A stretch of 64,000 nucleotides of DNA from Hymenopus coronatus (lineage: Eukaryota; Arthropoda; Insecta; Mantodea; Hymenopodidae): the NCBI GenBank assembly GCA_030762935.1, contig CM060896.1, forward strand, positions 13,349,001 through 13,413,000, read 5' to 3'. Both the position numbers and the translations under genes were made by a program. Shown here one piece after another: positions 1 through 10,344 of the stretch. The notes beneath the pieces are model-generated. The model saw only the letters and a list, made by a program, of their open reading frames with translations. It searched no databases and was not told the origin of the DNA. Every line of letters begins with the position of its first letter. The stretch's first letter is position 1.

Positions 1-600
1 CCCTACCCCCAACTACCCTTTACATGGAACGTTTTTCGAAAATTTTGATTTTCTCAAAAATGGCTCTAACGATTTTGATTAAAATTTCGGATATTAAACA
101 TATTTACCTGACAAATGAAATGTATATCTTGAATTTTCTGGGAATAGTTTCTGAAGAGTAGTTTATTCTAGATGAATTTTACTAAATTTTGAATGACTGC
201 TAAACCGTAAGAGATGGACAAAAACTTACTACACAAAAAAGGTGCACTTTAAAACACACGATTTATGTTATATACATTTCTTTCGTGGAGTTCGTCGTTT
301 TTGTGACATTCCTTATTTTTGGTTTCTGCTATGAAAAACGTATACATTTTCTCATACAGGAACTTGTCAACTCCTATCCATATAAACAAAGGAAATTCAT
401 TGACATAGCAACCAGCTTTTGACTATCACTTTAACCTACGGTTGTCCCTTATTTCGCTTGTACTTACAAGGAAGCGAGTAATAAGACTGTTTCTGCTAAT
501 TTTTTCTGATTAGCATAAAGTAAATAGAAGTATAAGCTTTTTAAGAATTATTTGTTGCAGGATATGGAGAAAGTCATGTGAATGCTACACATCAGATTTT
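1..600 (+). repeat. HPR copy, right part, cut by window edge
   Basis: The window opens inside a copy of the hairpin repeat family, at the segment that reads ccctttacatggaac in other copies. It runs to the right terminus, where agaaagtcatgtgaatg and acacatcagattttt are seen. It joins the next copy with no spacer. Confidence 0.85.
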
Positions 601-1454
601 TACTTTCTAATTCGCACCATGTATATAGTGTAAGAGAAAAGTTCGATACCGAGATTTCACAGGAACTATATGTTTTAGGGCCCCCTTTAACTAAAAAAAG
701 AAATTTCGGAAAAATGTCCGCGCGCGCGCGCATGTGTGTGTGTGTGTGACTGTAAACACGGTAACTCAAAAACGAAAAGTCGGTAAAATACCAAAATTGG
801 TATTTAAGTTTGGTATATTTCAGGGATGCACACGAAGATTGAGAAAAATCCCCCCATCCCCAATTACCCTTTACATGGAATTTTTTTCGAAATTTTTGAT
901 TTTCCCAAAAATGGCTCTAATGATTTTCATTAAAATATCGTATATTAAAGCTATTTACCTGACAAATAAAATGTATATTTCGAATTTTGTGGGAATAGCC
1001 TCTGAAGTGTACTTTATTCTGGATGAATGTTACGGAATTTTGAATAACTGCTAAACTGTAAGAGATGGACAAAAACTTACTATACGAAAAATATAGAGCA
1101 CGTCAAAACACACAATTTATGTTATATACATTTTTTTCTTGAGTTCATCAATTTTGAGACATTCTTTGTTTCTTTTGTTTCTGCTTTGAAAAACTTATAC
1201 TTTTCTCATACAGGACTTTGTCAACGCCTGTCCATACAAGCAAAGGAACTTCAGTGACATAGCAACCAGCTTTTGACTATCACTTTAACCTATGGTAGTC
1301 ACTTATTTCGCTTCTACTTACAAGAAAGCAAGGAATTAGACTATTTCTGCTAAATTTCTTTATAAGCATGATGTAAATAGAAGTATAAGCTTTTTAAGAA
1401 CAATCTGTTGCAAGGATATAGAGAAATTCATGTGAATGGTACACATCAGATTTT
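601..1454 (+). repeat. HPR copy, complete, tandem
   Basis: The left hairpin is decayed (catgtatatagtg core, one arm altered). The internal simple repeat is an alternating CG run followed by GT (719-748). The right terminus abuts the next copy within cagatttttaatttctc. Length is about 854 bp. Confidence 0.85.
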
Positions 1455-2362
1455 TAATTTCTCTATACGTACTATGTACATAGTGTATAGAGAAGGTATT
1501 GCAATCCACCAAAAAATTCGATACCGAGATTTCACCGGAAATTTATGTTTTAGGGTCCCCTGTATCCAAAAAAAGTATTTACAGAAAAAGTCCTTGTCCG
1601 TGTGTCCGTGTGTCCGTGTGTTCGTGTGTTCGTGTGTCAGTGTGTCCGTGTGTCTATGAACACGATAACTCAAAAACGAAAAGTCACTAAAATACCAAAC
1701 TTGGTATTTAAATTGAGTATCTTCCTGGGATACGACGCGAAGATTTTGAGAAAAATCCCCCACCACAAACTACCCTTTACATGGAACTTTTTTCGAAAAT
1801 TTTTATGTTCTAAAAATGGCTCTAACGATTTTGATTAAAATGTCGTATGTTAAAGATATGTACCTGACAAATAAAATGTATATTTTGAATTTTCTGGGAA
1901 TAGCCTCTGAAGTCTACTTTATACTGGATGAATTTTACGGAATTTTGCACAACTGCTAAACCATAAGAGATGGACAAAAACTTACCACACAAAAAATATA
2001 GAGCACATTAAAACGCACAATTTATGTTATATACACTTTTTTTTGGATTTGATCATTGTTAAAATATTTCTAGTTTTTTTTTTGTTTCAGCTTTGAAAAA
2101 CTTATACTTTTCTCATGCAGGAATTTGTCAACTCTATCCATACAAACAAAGGAACTTCAGTGACATAGCAACCAGCTTTAGACTATCACTTTAGCCTATA
2201 GTACTCCCTTATTTCGCTTCTACTTACAAGGAATCAAGTAATAATACTATTTCTGCTGATTGTTTCACGATGAGCATGAAGTAAAAAGAAGCATAAGCTT
2301 TTTAACAATAATTTGTTGCCGAGATGTAGAGAAAGTCATGTGAATGGAACACATCATATTTT
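1455..2362 (+). repeat. HPR copy, complete; family reference
   Basis: This is one of the cleanest copies and serves to describe the family. In order it has: a left palindrome (ctctata, spacer, ACTATGTACATAGT, tatagag); a block around gataccgagatttcaccgg; a GT-rich minisatellite; actcaaaaacgaaaagtc; a block ending in ccctttacatggaac; ggctctaacgattttgatt; a block with gaattttctgggaatagc; a segment near gtggagttgatcg; and a right end with gtagagaaagtcatgtgaa and acacatca. The 10-bp motif ACTTTCTCTA at the left is the inverse of TAGAGAAAGT at the right and is also an arm of the hairpin. T runs flank both ends. No protein function is evident. The class is unknown; a Helentron/HINE-like element is the best structural match I can suggest. 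Confidence 0.85.
1593..1656 (+). repeat. 8-bp minisatellite inside HPR
   Basis: About eight tandem units of the type cgtgtgtc, with variants such as cgtgtgtt and cagtgtgt, sit where other copies carry a plain GT run. It seems to be a lengthened form of the family's own gtccgtgtgtctgtg segment. Confidence 0.8.
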
Positions 2363-2784
2363 TAAGCACGTGCAGGAGAAAAAGAAATTGCTGTCACCAT
2401 TTATTTGAAAGGCAAAAGAAGGAGCTGATATGTTTGTTTTGCAGTTGCAGTATAACGCAATACGCAATGCTGCATTGCATTGTTCTTTTTGGCACGGGTG
2501 CGCGACAGCAAGTCGCGACAAATGTCGTCTTGCGAGCAGCCAATAGCAGCACTGCTGTACCGCAAGCTTCTCGGTGCTTTATCTAGGCAAATGTGAAGCT
2601 ACCTTATATATACGTGCTCTGGGCAATAATTTCGTTTGCCCTGTCAGCCTTTTTCTCTTGGTTATTTAAAATAATATTTTAAATGTAATTTAATTTCTAT
2701 TCAAGCGATGTTTTATATTTGATGTTATTTACTGCTGTTCTTTCCGTTTCCTTTTTCTACGATAGCTTTGCTTACTTAGATTCG
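2363..2784. other. Non-repeat gap with GC-rich core
   Basis: No HPR sequence is recognised. The central part (about 2490-2575) is richer in CpG than its surroundings. An 80-codon open frame at 2344-2586 has no recognisable motif and starts inside the HPR copy, so it is not called as a gene. Confidence 0.5.
2540..2612 (+). promoter_or_regulatory. Possible CCAAT/TATA core promoter
   Basis: A CCAAT pentamer (2540-2544) is followed 61 bp later by tatatata (2605-2612), which is normal spacing for an RNA polymerase II promoter. It lies in a CpG-bearing island between two HPR copies. No gene follows; HPR sequence starts at about 2785. It may be a leftover promoter of a lost gene or of an old LTR, or chance. 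Confidence 0.25.
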
Positions 2785-2911
2785 TCTTCTCTACACGAAC
2801 TATGTACATAGCGTATAGAGACTCCATCTAAAATTTCGATACCGAGATTTCACCGGAAATACATTTTTTTTGGGTCGCCTTTATCAAGAAAAAAAAGCAT
2901 TTTCAGAAAAA

Positions 2912-2944
<33 letters not shown>

Positions 2945-3666
2945 GTGTGTGTGTGTCCGTGTGTCCGTGTGTCTGTAAACACGATAACCCAAAAACGAAA
3001 AGTCGGTAAAATACCAAACTTAGTATTGAGGTTTAGTATCTTCCAGGGATGCGACACGAAGATTTTGAGAAAGATTCTCCTCAAAATTTACATGGAAAAA
3101 ATTTCCAAAATTTTGATTTTCTTAAAAATAGCTGGAACGATTTTGATTAAAATATCGCATATTACAGATATTTACCTGACAAATAAAATGTATATCTTGA
3201 ATTTTCTGGGAATAGCTTCTGAAGACTGCTTTTATTCTGGATGAATTTTACGGAATTTTACATAACTGCTAAACCGTAAGAGTTGGACAAAAACTTACCA
3301 TACAAAAAATGCAGAGCACGTAAAAACACGCAATTTATATTGTATAAAATTTATTGGTGAAGTTGTTCATTTTTTAGATATTGCTTATTTTGGGCTTTAT
3401 CTTTAAAAACTTACACTTTTCTCATATAGGAATTTGTCATCCTGTCCATACAAACTTCAGAGGAACTTCAATCACATAGTAACCAGCTTTTGACTATCAT
3501 GTTATCCTATGGCACTCCCTTATTTGGCTTCTGCTTACAAGGAAACAAGTAATAAGGCTATTTCTGCTAATTTTTTTTGCAATTAGCATGAAGTAGATAG
3601 AAGCATAAGCTTTTCAACAATGAAGAGATGTACAGAAAGTCATGTGAATGGAACACATCAGATTTG
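2785..3666 (+). repeat. HPR copy, complete
   Basis: The left palindrome has aactatgtacatagcg. The internal microsatellite (about 2911-2973) is a long GT run that passes into gtccgtgtgtccgtgtgtc, so both the plain and the 8-bp form occur in one copy. It ends at the usual right terminus before non-repeat DNA. Confidence 0.85.
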
Positions 3667-4416
3667 TTAGTGTGTAGCAACTCTGCTACTGTATATTGCA
3701 ACATTCTTTGCTTCTATTACTAGTGAGACTACTATTAAAAGTGAGGCAAATGTTTATAGTTACCAAAAATATGAATTTCTGACGCTATAAATGCATTTTT
3801 ATGCTGTTATTTCGTTTTTAAACACAACATATGGTGTAAGAATCTTCACCAGCATTAGCAATATAGCTTGAATTTTGCTTAAGGGTATGTATGACTGATA
3901 TTTCATGCAAAATGACAAAAGATCGACTGTTTTCTTATAGTTCCATAACATAGTTTAAACATTGCTGAATACAAAAACGATATAATTGGTCACCAATTGC
4001 TATTTTTAAATGCCTTAATGCAAAACATTAGAGGAAAAGCACAGAAATGGTATCAGCAGATGCGCAGAAAAGGAAAGCTGGACCTCGTGGATTTTAATGT
4101 GAATCATACTTAAAATCTTCCCATGTTCTCTCAACTATTCATATTTTTAGCATTTTCCTTCCTGTAAAATGAGCATTTTTGGCTACACATGCTGTAAATG
4201 TTCAAAGAGGTGCAATGAATGAGAATTGCCCTCGGTTTTACTGTCAGATAAAGAGAGTCGAAATGCCCTATCTTGCTAATGTTGAAGTTTGACCCCTTAT
4301 CTCAGTAACTATTTAACATAATGAGCTAAAGCTTTCAAGCTATATTCAGCAATTTCTTTACTGTGATTTTTGTAAAATGTAATATTTATGTTCATTAGAA
4401 GGAAATCTATGATTTT
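3667..4416. other. No recognised feature
   Basis: AT-rich sequence without HPR motifs, long open frames, tandem repeats or coding similarity that I can see. Confidence 0.5.
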
Positions 4417-5299
4417 TTATCTTCTCTAGCCCCTTATGTACAATGTACATAGGGATAGAGAGGTATTGTATTCCACCCAAAATTCGATACCGAGATTTTA
4501 CCGGAAATACATGTTTTAGGACCCCCTGTATACAAAAAAAGCATTTTCAGAAAATGGTCCGTGTGCCTGTGAACACGATAACTCAAAAACGAAAAGTAGC
4601 TAAAATACCAAACTTGATATTTAAGTTTAGTATCTTCCAGGGATGCGACATGAAGATTTTGTGAAAAATCCCCCTACCCCAAACTACCCTTTACTTGGAA
4701 CTTTTTTCGAAAATTCTGATTTTCTTAAAAATGGCTAACGATTTTGACTAAAATATCATATATTAAATATATTTACCTAGCAAATAAAATGTATATCTTG
4801 AATTTTCTGGGAATAGCTTCTGAAGACCTGTTTATTCTGGATGAATTTTGCTTAATTTGGCATAACTAGTAAACCGTAAGAGATAGACAAATACTTACTT
4901 AACAAAACATTTAGGTCTTGTTAAAATACACAAGTTATGTCATATACATTTTCTCATGGAGCTTACAGTTTTCGAGCTATTCATTGTTATTAGTTTCTGT
5001 TGTAAAGTACTTATACTTTTCTCAGACGGGAGTGTCCGTTTTTCTTTTGTTCTACTCCTGGCCAAGAAAAGAAGCGATTTCTAATGGCAATTGCATAACG
5101 ACAGCTTTTAAAACATTTGACTATTGGTTTAGCCTAGTGTATTCCCTTATTTTCTTCCTACTTATACGGAACTAAATAATAAGAACATTGTGCTAATGAG
5201 TACCACGATTAGAAGGTGCAGAAAGAAGAAGAATCCTATGTATGAAGTTTGTAGAACAGCTAGAGAAAGTCATGTGAGTGTAACACATCAGATTTTTTT
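4417..5299 (+). repeat. HPR copy, complete, subfamily B
   Basis: The palindrome has a longer core (ttatgtacaatgtacatagg). The microsatellite is almost absent (gtccgtgtgcctgtg). The right part has the B-type block, with tctcagacgggagtg and ttataaggaac-like sequence in place of the A-type tacaaggaagcaag, and ends gtgtaacacatcag. Confidence 0.85.
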
Positions 5300-5992
5300 A
5301 ATAAAACTCTGAACATTTTATAGAAAAAATTTGATTTTTAAATTATAATAAAATGATCGACATACATAAAACCTTTTTCGTTAAAATAAAGTTTATGTTT
5401 GCTACAAATTTCACATCTTAATGTCAATTAGCTTCCGAGGTAATGGGACATTTTATAGAAAATTTTATTTATTCAGAAATTGCTTTCAAACATAAATGTA
5501 ACCTTACTTTCCAAACACAAGTTTGCTGTAATTCGAAACTCTCGCATAAAGAAAATATGAGCGGAATGCCAATGCTGTGAGCAGGTAACGTAAAAATTTT
5601 CAAAAACAAGTCTTCTCTAGTACTAATATTGATGTTTTACCAAGTGACTCTACACCAGAATGCTCTAAAAACCGCTATTCAGGCTTATTTTCAAAAATAT
5701 TTCTATACTATTTACAATAAGCATACCTCTATTAACGTTATACCAAAAAGAGCGGGAGATTGGAAATATGCATATCCAATAAAAACATGAAAATGAATAA
5801 AAATTATGAAAATCCCATTTTGCCTCCCCTTAAGTGTTTGTTTTAATGCTTCAAACACAAAATTTATATTTTATTGCAAAAAAGTACATTCATAACTTTA
5901 AAAATTGTTGCAGTCTACCAAAGGAGACCCAGAAAAACTTGGGATCATTTGAAAAGGTAAGATACATTTAGAACCTGGGGTTAAAATATTAG
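5300..5992. other. No recognised feature
   Basis: AT-rich DNA. A few phrases (aacattttatagaaaa, gggacattttatagaaaa) recur about 140 bp apart, but no gene or known element is visible. Confidence 0.45.
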
Positions 5993-6692
5993 AAAAAAAT
6001 CTTGGGTGTTCTATTCACATGACTTTCTCCAAAAGCTTATGCTTCTATTTACTGCATGCTAATCGAGAAAAAATTAGCAGAAAAAGTCTTATTACTTGCT
6101 TCCTTTTAAGTAGAAGCGAAATAAAGAAGTAACATAGGTTAAAGTGATAGTCAAAAGCTGGTTGCTATGTGACTGAAGTTACTTTGTATGGACACGAGTT
6201 GACAAATTCTTGTATGAGAAAAGTGCGAATAACAAGGAATATCTCAAAAACGATTAACTCCATGAAAAAAATGCATATAACATATATTGTGTGTTTTAAT
6301 GCGCTCTACATTTTTTGTGGGGTACGTTTTTGTCCATCCCTTACAGTTAAGCAGTTATGCAAAATTCCGTAAAATTCATCCAGAATAAAGATGTCTTCCG
6401 AGGCTATTCCTAACCAGGATATACATATTACTTGTCAGGTAAATATCTTTAATATACCATATTTTAATCAAAATCGTTAGAGCCATTTTTTAGAAAATAA
6501 AATTTTCGAAAAAAGTTCCATGTAAAGGGTAGTTAGGGGTGGAGGATTTTCTTGAAAATCTTCGTGTGTCATCCTTGCAAGGTACCAAACTTAAATACCA
6601 ATACAGACTCTCTCTCTCTCTCTCTCTCTCCCTCTCTCTCTCTCTCTCGCACACACACACCATCGCGGACCTTTTTCCAGAAATGCTTTTTG

Positions 6693-6724
<32 letters not shown>

Positions 6725-6831
6725 GGACCCAAAACATGTATTTCCGGGGAAATCTCGATATCGAATTTTTGGGTGCATTGCAACACATTCTCTATACGCT
6801 ATGTACATAGTACGTGTAGAGAAAGTAAAAA
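5993..6831 (-). repeat. HPR copy, complete, reverse
   Basis: Read on the minus strand it begins with the palindrome at 6788-6827 and ends at the attcacatgactttctcc end near 6013-6031. The internal simple-repeat site has changed to a CT run with CA, and an ATT run lies at the position that reads aaaaaagcattt in other copies. Confidence 0.85.
6608..6719. repeat. CT, CA and ATT microsatellites in HPR
   Basis: A CT run with one interruption (6608-6648) is followed by a short CA run, then by about nine ATT units (6693-6719). Both lie inside one HPR copy. The CT/CA run sits at the family's usual GT site. Confidence 0.9.
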
Positions 6832-6854
6832 ATGAATGAGGGATTACAATATAC

Positions 6855-7205
6855 TAAACCTACAGTTAAATCTTCTGAAAGCTGTTGCTTTGCTCTATCA
6901 TTGAAATTCGGTTCTTTTTTCAAGGCTGGGCGTAAAACAAAAGAGAAGAAACCAAATATAGGTTCTTGTTTGAGAACAGATTAAGTAGTTTAAAATTGAA
7001 ACCAATAACAAGATATATTCCCGTAACGGTTAAATCTACAAATAAAATGTATATCACATAAAATGTCTGTTTTAACAAGATATACATTTTTTCCCCCAGC
7101 AGATTTTTGTCTAACTCTTAAGGTTTACCAGTTAAACAGAATGAACCGTTCTTTGGAAGCTTTTCCCATAAAATACAAGATATACTTTCATTTCTAACAA
7201 AACAA
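6855..7205 (-). repeat. HPR fragment, strongly diverged
   Basis: Phrases such as aattgaaaccaataacaag, aaataaaatgtatatcac and ggtttaccagtta match the minus-strand HPR order, but both ends are missing and changes are many. Confidence 0.6.
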
Positions 7206-7244
7206 CTTAAACATAAGGCCACGGCCGCTTAATTGCAGTCTTCT

Positions 7245-7858
7245 CGACATGAAGATTTTGAGAAAAATCCCCTCACCCCAAACCACCCCTTACATGGAAC
7301 TTTTTTTCAAAAATTTTGATTTTCTCAAAAACGGTTCTAATGATTTTGGTTAAAATATCGTATTTTAAAGATATTTACCTGATGAATAAAATTTTCTGGG
7401 AATAGCCTCTGAAGACCACTTTATTCTTGGTGAATTTTACGGAACTTTTGCATAACTGCTAAACCGTAAGAGATGGAAAAAAACTTACCACACGAGACAT
7501 GTAGAGCACATCAAAACACATATTTTATGCTGTATACATTTTTTTCGTGGAGTTGATCGTTTTTGAGATAATCATTTTTTTTTGGTTTCAGCTTTGAAAA
7601 ACTTTTCTCATACAGGAAATTGTTAACTTATGTCCATACAAACAAAGGAACTTCAGTCACATAGCAACCAGCTTTTGACTATCACTTTAACATATGGCAC
7701 TCCCTTATTTCGCTTTTACTTACAAGGAGGCAAGTATTAAGAATATTTCTGCTAATTTTTTCTCGAGTAGCATAAAGTAAATAGAATCATAAGCTTTTAA
7801 CAATAATTTGTTGCAGAGATGTAGAGAAGTCTGGTGAATGGAACACATAATTTTTTTT
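7245..7858 (+). repeat. HPR copy, left part missing
   Basis: It starts abruptly at the gacatgaagattttgag segment, so the hairpin and microsatellite are lost. It keeps the right terminus (gtagagaagtctggtgaatg). It is fused directly to an inverted left-end fragment. Confidence 0.8.
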
Positions 7859-7996
7859 CTGCTGGCCACACACATATACATACACAGAGCCATTTTATAA
7901 AAATGTTCCAACTTGAATTCAGGGGTCCTCAAATTGTGTGTTTCCGGTGAAACTCGATGTCGAATTTTTGGGTGGAATACAGTAACGACTTTATCT
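7859..7996 (-). repeat. HPR left-end fragment, inverted
   Basis: Contains ctggccacacacatatac, ggattcaggggtcc-like sequence and tcgaatttttgggtgga, i.e. the hairpin-side third of a copy on the minus strand. The palindrome itself is decayed (about 7985-7996). Confidence 0.7.
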
Positions 7997-8540
7997 ATTG
8001 GTAGGTTTTTTTAAGCATCTGTATGATGGTTTACCTGAGAAATAGTAACACTTTTTCGGTTCAATAATATTCCTTTCCCTTCCAATACTCCTTTTCAGTA
8101 GTTTTCAATTCTGGTTATAAAATTGTTATTGTGTGTATTTGTGGCCAGCTACTATATTTAAAGTTTATTGCGTGAACTCTTTTCCCATGTGATTAGTACG
8201 AATAAAATATGCAAGTTTTAGAATCCAATTATAAGATTTTATTTCCTCATGAACTATGAGGAACATTGATAACATGATAAATTCTAGTATGCAGTATTAA
8301 TATAGCTTCCAGGTCGATGGTATTTTTCTCAACGGCGCGTTTAATGCGCACATTTGGTTCTGTTCTTACTCACTTCAACTCCTTTACAAATCATTCTCAT
8401 ATTTTACAATTAACAGGTTAAATTACCTCCACTAATTTTGCACATATCTTCATAAGAAAATATATTTCTTTAAGAGATAAATTATTCCCTAAATTTACTA
8501 GGTACACCATCATAATATTCAACGAAATCACTTCTGGTAC
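7997..8540. other. No recognised feature
   Basis: AT-rich DNA with no HPR motif, open frame or other repeat that I can identify. Confidence 0.45.
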
Positions 8541-8542
8541 CT

Positions 8543-9331
8543 TTTTTACTTTCTCTACATATACTATGTACTTAATGTATAGAGAAGATATTGCATTCCA
8601 CCCAAAAATCGATCCCGAGGTTGCACTGGAAATACATGTGAATCAAAAAGTGCATTTTCGAAAAAGTCCGTGTGTGTCTGTGGACAGCATAGCTCAAAAA
8701 CGAAAAGACCGTCGAATACCAAAGTTGGTATTTAAGTTCAGCATCTTCCAAGGATGCAACACGAAGATTTTCAAGAACATCCTTCCACCCCCCAGTGCCC
8801 TTTACACGGAACTTTTTTCAAAAACTTTGATTTTCTCAAAAATGGCTGTAGCGATTTTGATTAAAATATCGCATTTTAAAGATATTTACCTGACAAAGTG
8901 TATACCTTGAATTTTCTGGGAATAGCCTCTGAAGACTTCTATATTCTGAATGAACTTTACGGCATTTTGCATAACTGCTAAACCATAAGAGATGGACAAA
9001 AACTTACCACACAAAAATGTAGAGCACATTGAAACACATAATTTATATCATATGCATGTTTTTCATGGAGTTGATCGTTTTTGAGATATTCCTTGTTATT
9101 CGTTTGAGATTTAGAATACTTAATTTTTCTCACACGGGAAATTGTAAACTCCTGGCCCTGCATAGAAACGAATTTGAAGCACATGGGAACCGGCTTTTAA
9201 AATATCTGACTATCGTTTTTGTCTCTACTTACAGGGAAGTAAGTAATTAAGACAATTTGTTATCTCAATCATCATACTGTAGAGAGAAGAATATGTAGAG
9301 AAAGTAATGTGAATGGAACACAAAAGATTTT
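8543..9331 (+). repeat. HPR copy, complete
   Basis: Left palindrome atactatgtacttaatgtat; very short GT site; right end gtagagaaagtaatgtgaat. From the ATG inside the palindrome the HPR frame stays open for 114 codons (8566-8910), one of the longest examples of this frame in the window. Confidence 0.85.
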
Positions 9332-9497
9332 GTTAGTTATGCTGTCCACACAGACACGCTCGGGTCATGTTTAAAAATGAGCAATTTGGATTCAGGGGTC
9401 CTCAAAGATGCATTTCCGGTGAAACTGGGTATCGAATATTTGGGTGGAATACAATAACTACTATGTACATTATGCATACGTGATGGAGAAAGTATTA
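9332..9497 (-). repeat. HPR left-end fragment, inverted
   Basis: Starts at ttatgctgtccacacagac and ends with a decayed palindrome (actatgtacattatgc). Together with the preceding + copy it repeats the composite arrangement seen at 7245-7996. Confidence 0.75.
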
Positions 9498-10065
9498 AAC
9501 TACGTACACCGTGTTATAAAGTGTCTGCAAACTCTTTATCGAGCATATAATGCAGTGAAATTATGTGATAGTTGTTTTAATACCTTTTGGGACATCAGGT
9601 ATAGGTTATGTTGCGTACAGTTTTACTTTTTATAGCCTCTAAAACCCCTTTAGTTAAAAGCACCCGATGATGTCTTGTACCAGGGGCTCTAGCACTTAAG
9701 GTATTTTGCCCTCGACCTTTTCTAGTCAACGCCGGATGGTCTTTTTTTAATGAGACTGTTTTATGAGCTGTGTAAAACCTGATACAGAACGGGCGGCCGC
9801 CATTTTGTAACTCAATGTTTATTAATGCTTCTCTCGCCGCTTCTTTCACCGACGCCAAAAAGTTATTAAAAACACGGGCGGGGGGGGTAAGGCACTGATT
9901 ACCCGAACGATAGGCAACACGACATATTGCGTGTTCCAACAATCTGCACTTTACCTTCACATTGCCTTCTGTCTGCCGCTCCGAATGCAAATCAAGAAAC
10001 AGGTGCATTGGACTTGGATATCTACTGCAGTTTTAGTTCAGTTTAAAACCTCAGTTCGTGAGCAG
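9498..10065. other. Non-HPR gap, partly GC-rich
   Basis: Between two HPR copies. The segment 9650-10000 contains gggcggccgcc and a run of eight G (9891-9898), unlike the AT-rich flanks. It may be an unclassified insertion; no inverted ends or target duplication are obvious. Confidence 0.4.
9595..10008 (-). CDS. Unrecognised 137-codon open frame
   Basis: An open frame in a GC-richer stretch than its neighbours. The predicted peptide is basic, with no signal peptide, membrane segment or motif that I know. Its N-terminal part is FLDLHSERQTEGN and its C-terminal part is KGVLEAIKSKTVRNI. There is no conserved frame elsewhere in the window to compare. It could be a chance open frame or part of an unknown mobile element. 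Confidence 0.15.
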   Translation of the reverse strand: MHLFLDLHSERQTEGNVKVKCRLLEHAICRVAYRSGNQCLTPPARVFNNFLASVKEAAREALINIELQNGGRPFCIRFYTAHKTVSLKKDHPALTRKGRGQNTLSARAPGTRHHRVLLTKGVLEAIKSKTVRNITYT

Positions 10066-10277
10066 AAAAACTGATGTGTTCCACTCACATAACTTTCTCT
10101 GCATTGCTGTAACAAGTCCTTGTTAAAAAGCATATTCTATCAACTTTATGATAATCGGGATAAACATTAGTAGAAATTGTCTTAAATACTTGCTTTCTTG
10201 TAAATAAAAGGTAGATAAGGGAATACACTAGCCTAAAACGACAGTCAGTCTTTTAAAAGCTGGTTGCCATGTGGTTC
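10066..10277 (-). repeat. HPR right-end part, split by mariner
   Basis: Begins at aaaaactgatgtgttccac (right terminus on the minus strand) and continues through taagggaatacactagcc to gctggttgccatgtgg. The rest of the copy seems to resume after the mariner at 11583. Confidence 0.75.
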
Positions 10278-10344
10278 TACAGGTAGTGCAAGCAGTAGAC
10301 TGGACGGGATCCCTGGATCCAATTATCTGTCGTGGAGCAAAGTG

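Noticed and set aside
1408..1690. Cys/Val-rich open frames over the GT minisatellite
   Set aside because: They are translations of a simple repeat (CVRVSVC pattern) in several frames; similar ones occur at 24596, 28659, 32346, 36124, 41973 and 60838.
6539..6839. Ser/Leu-rich and Ile-rich open frames
   Set aside because: Produced by the CT and ATT microsatellites.
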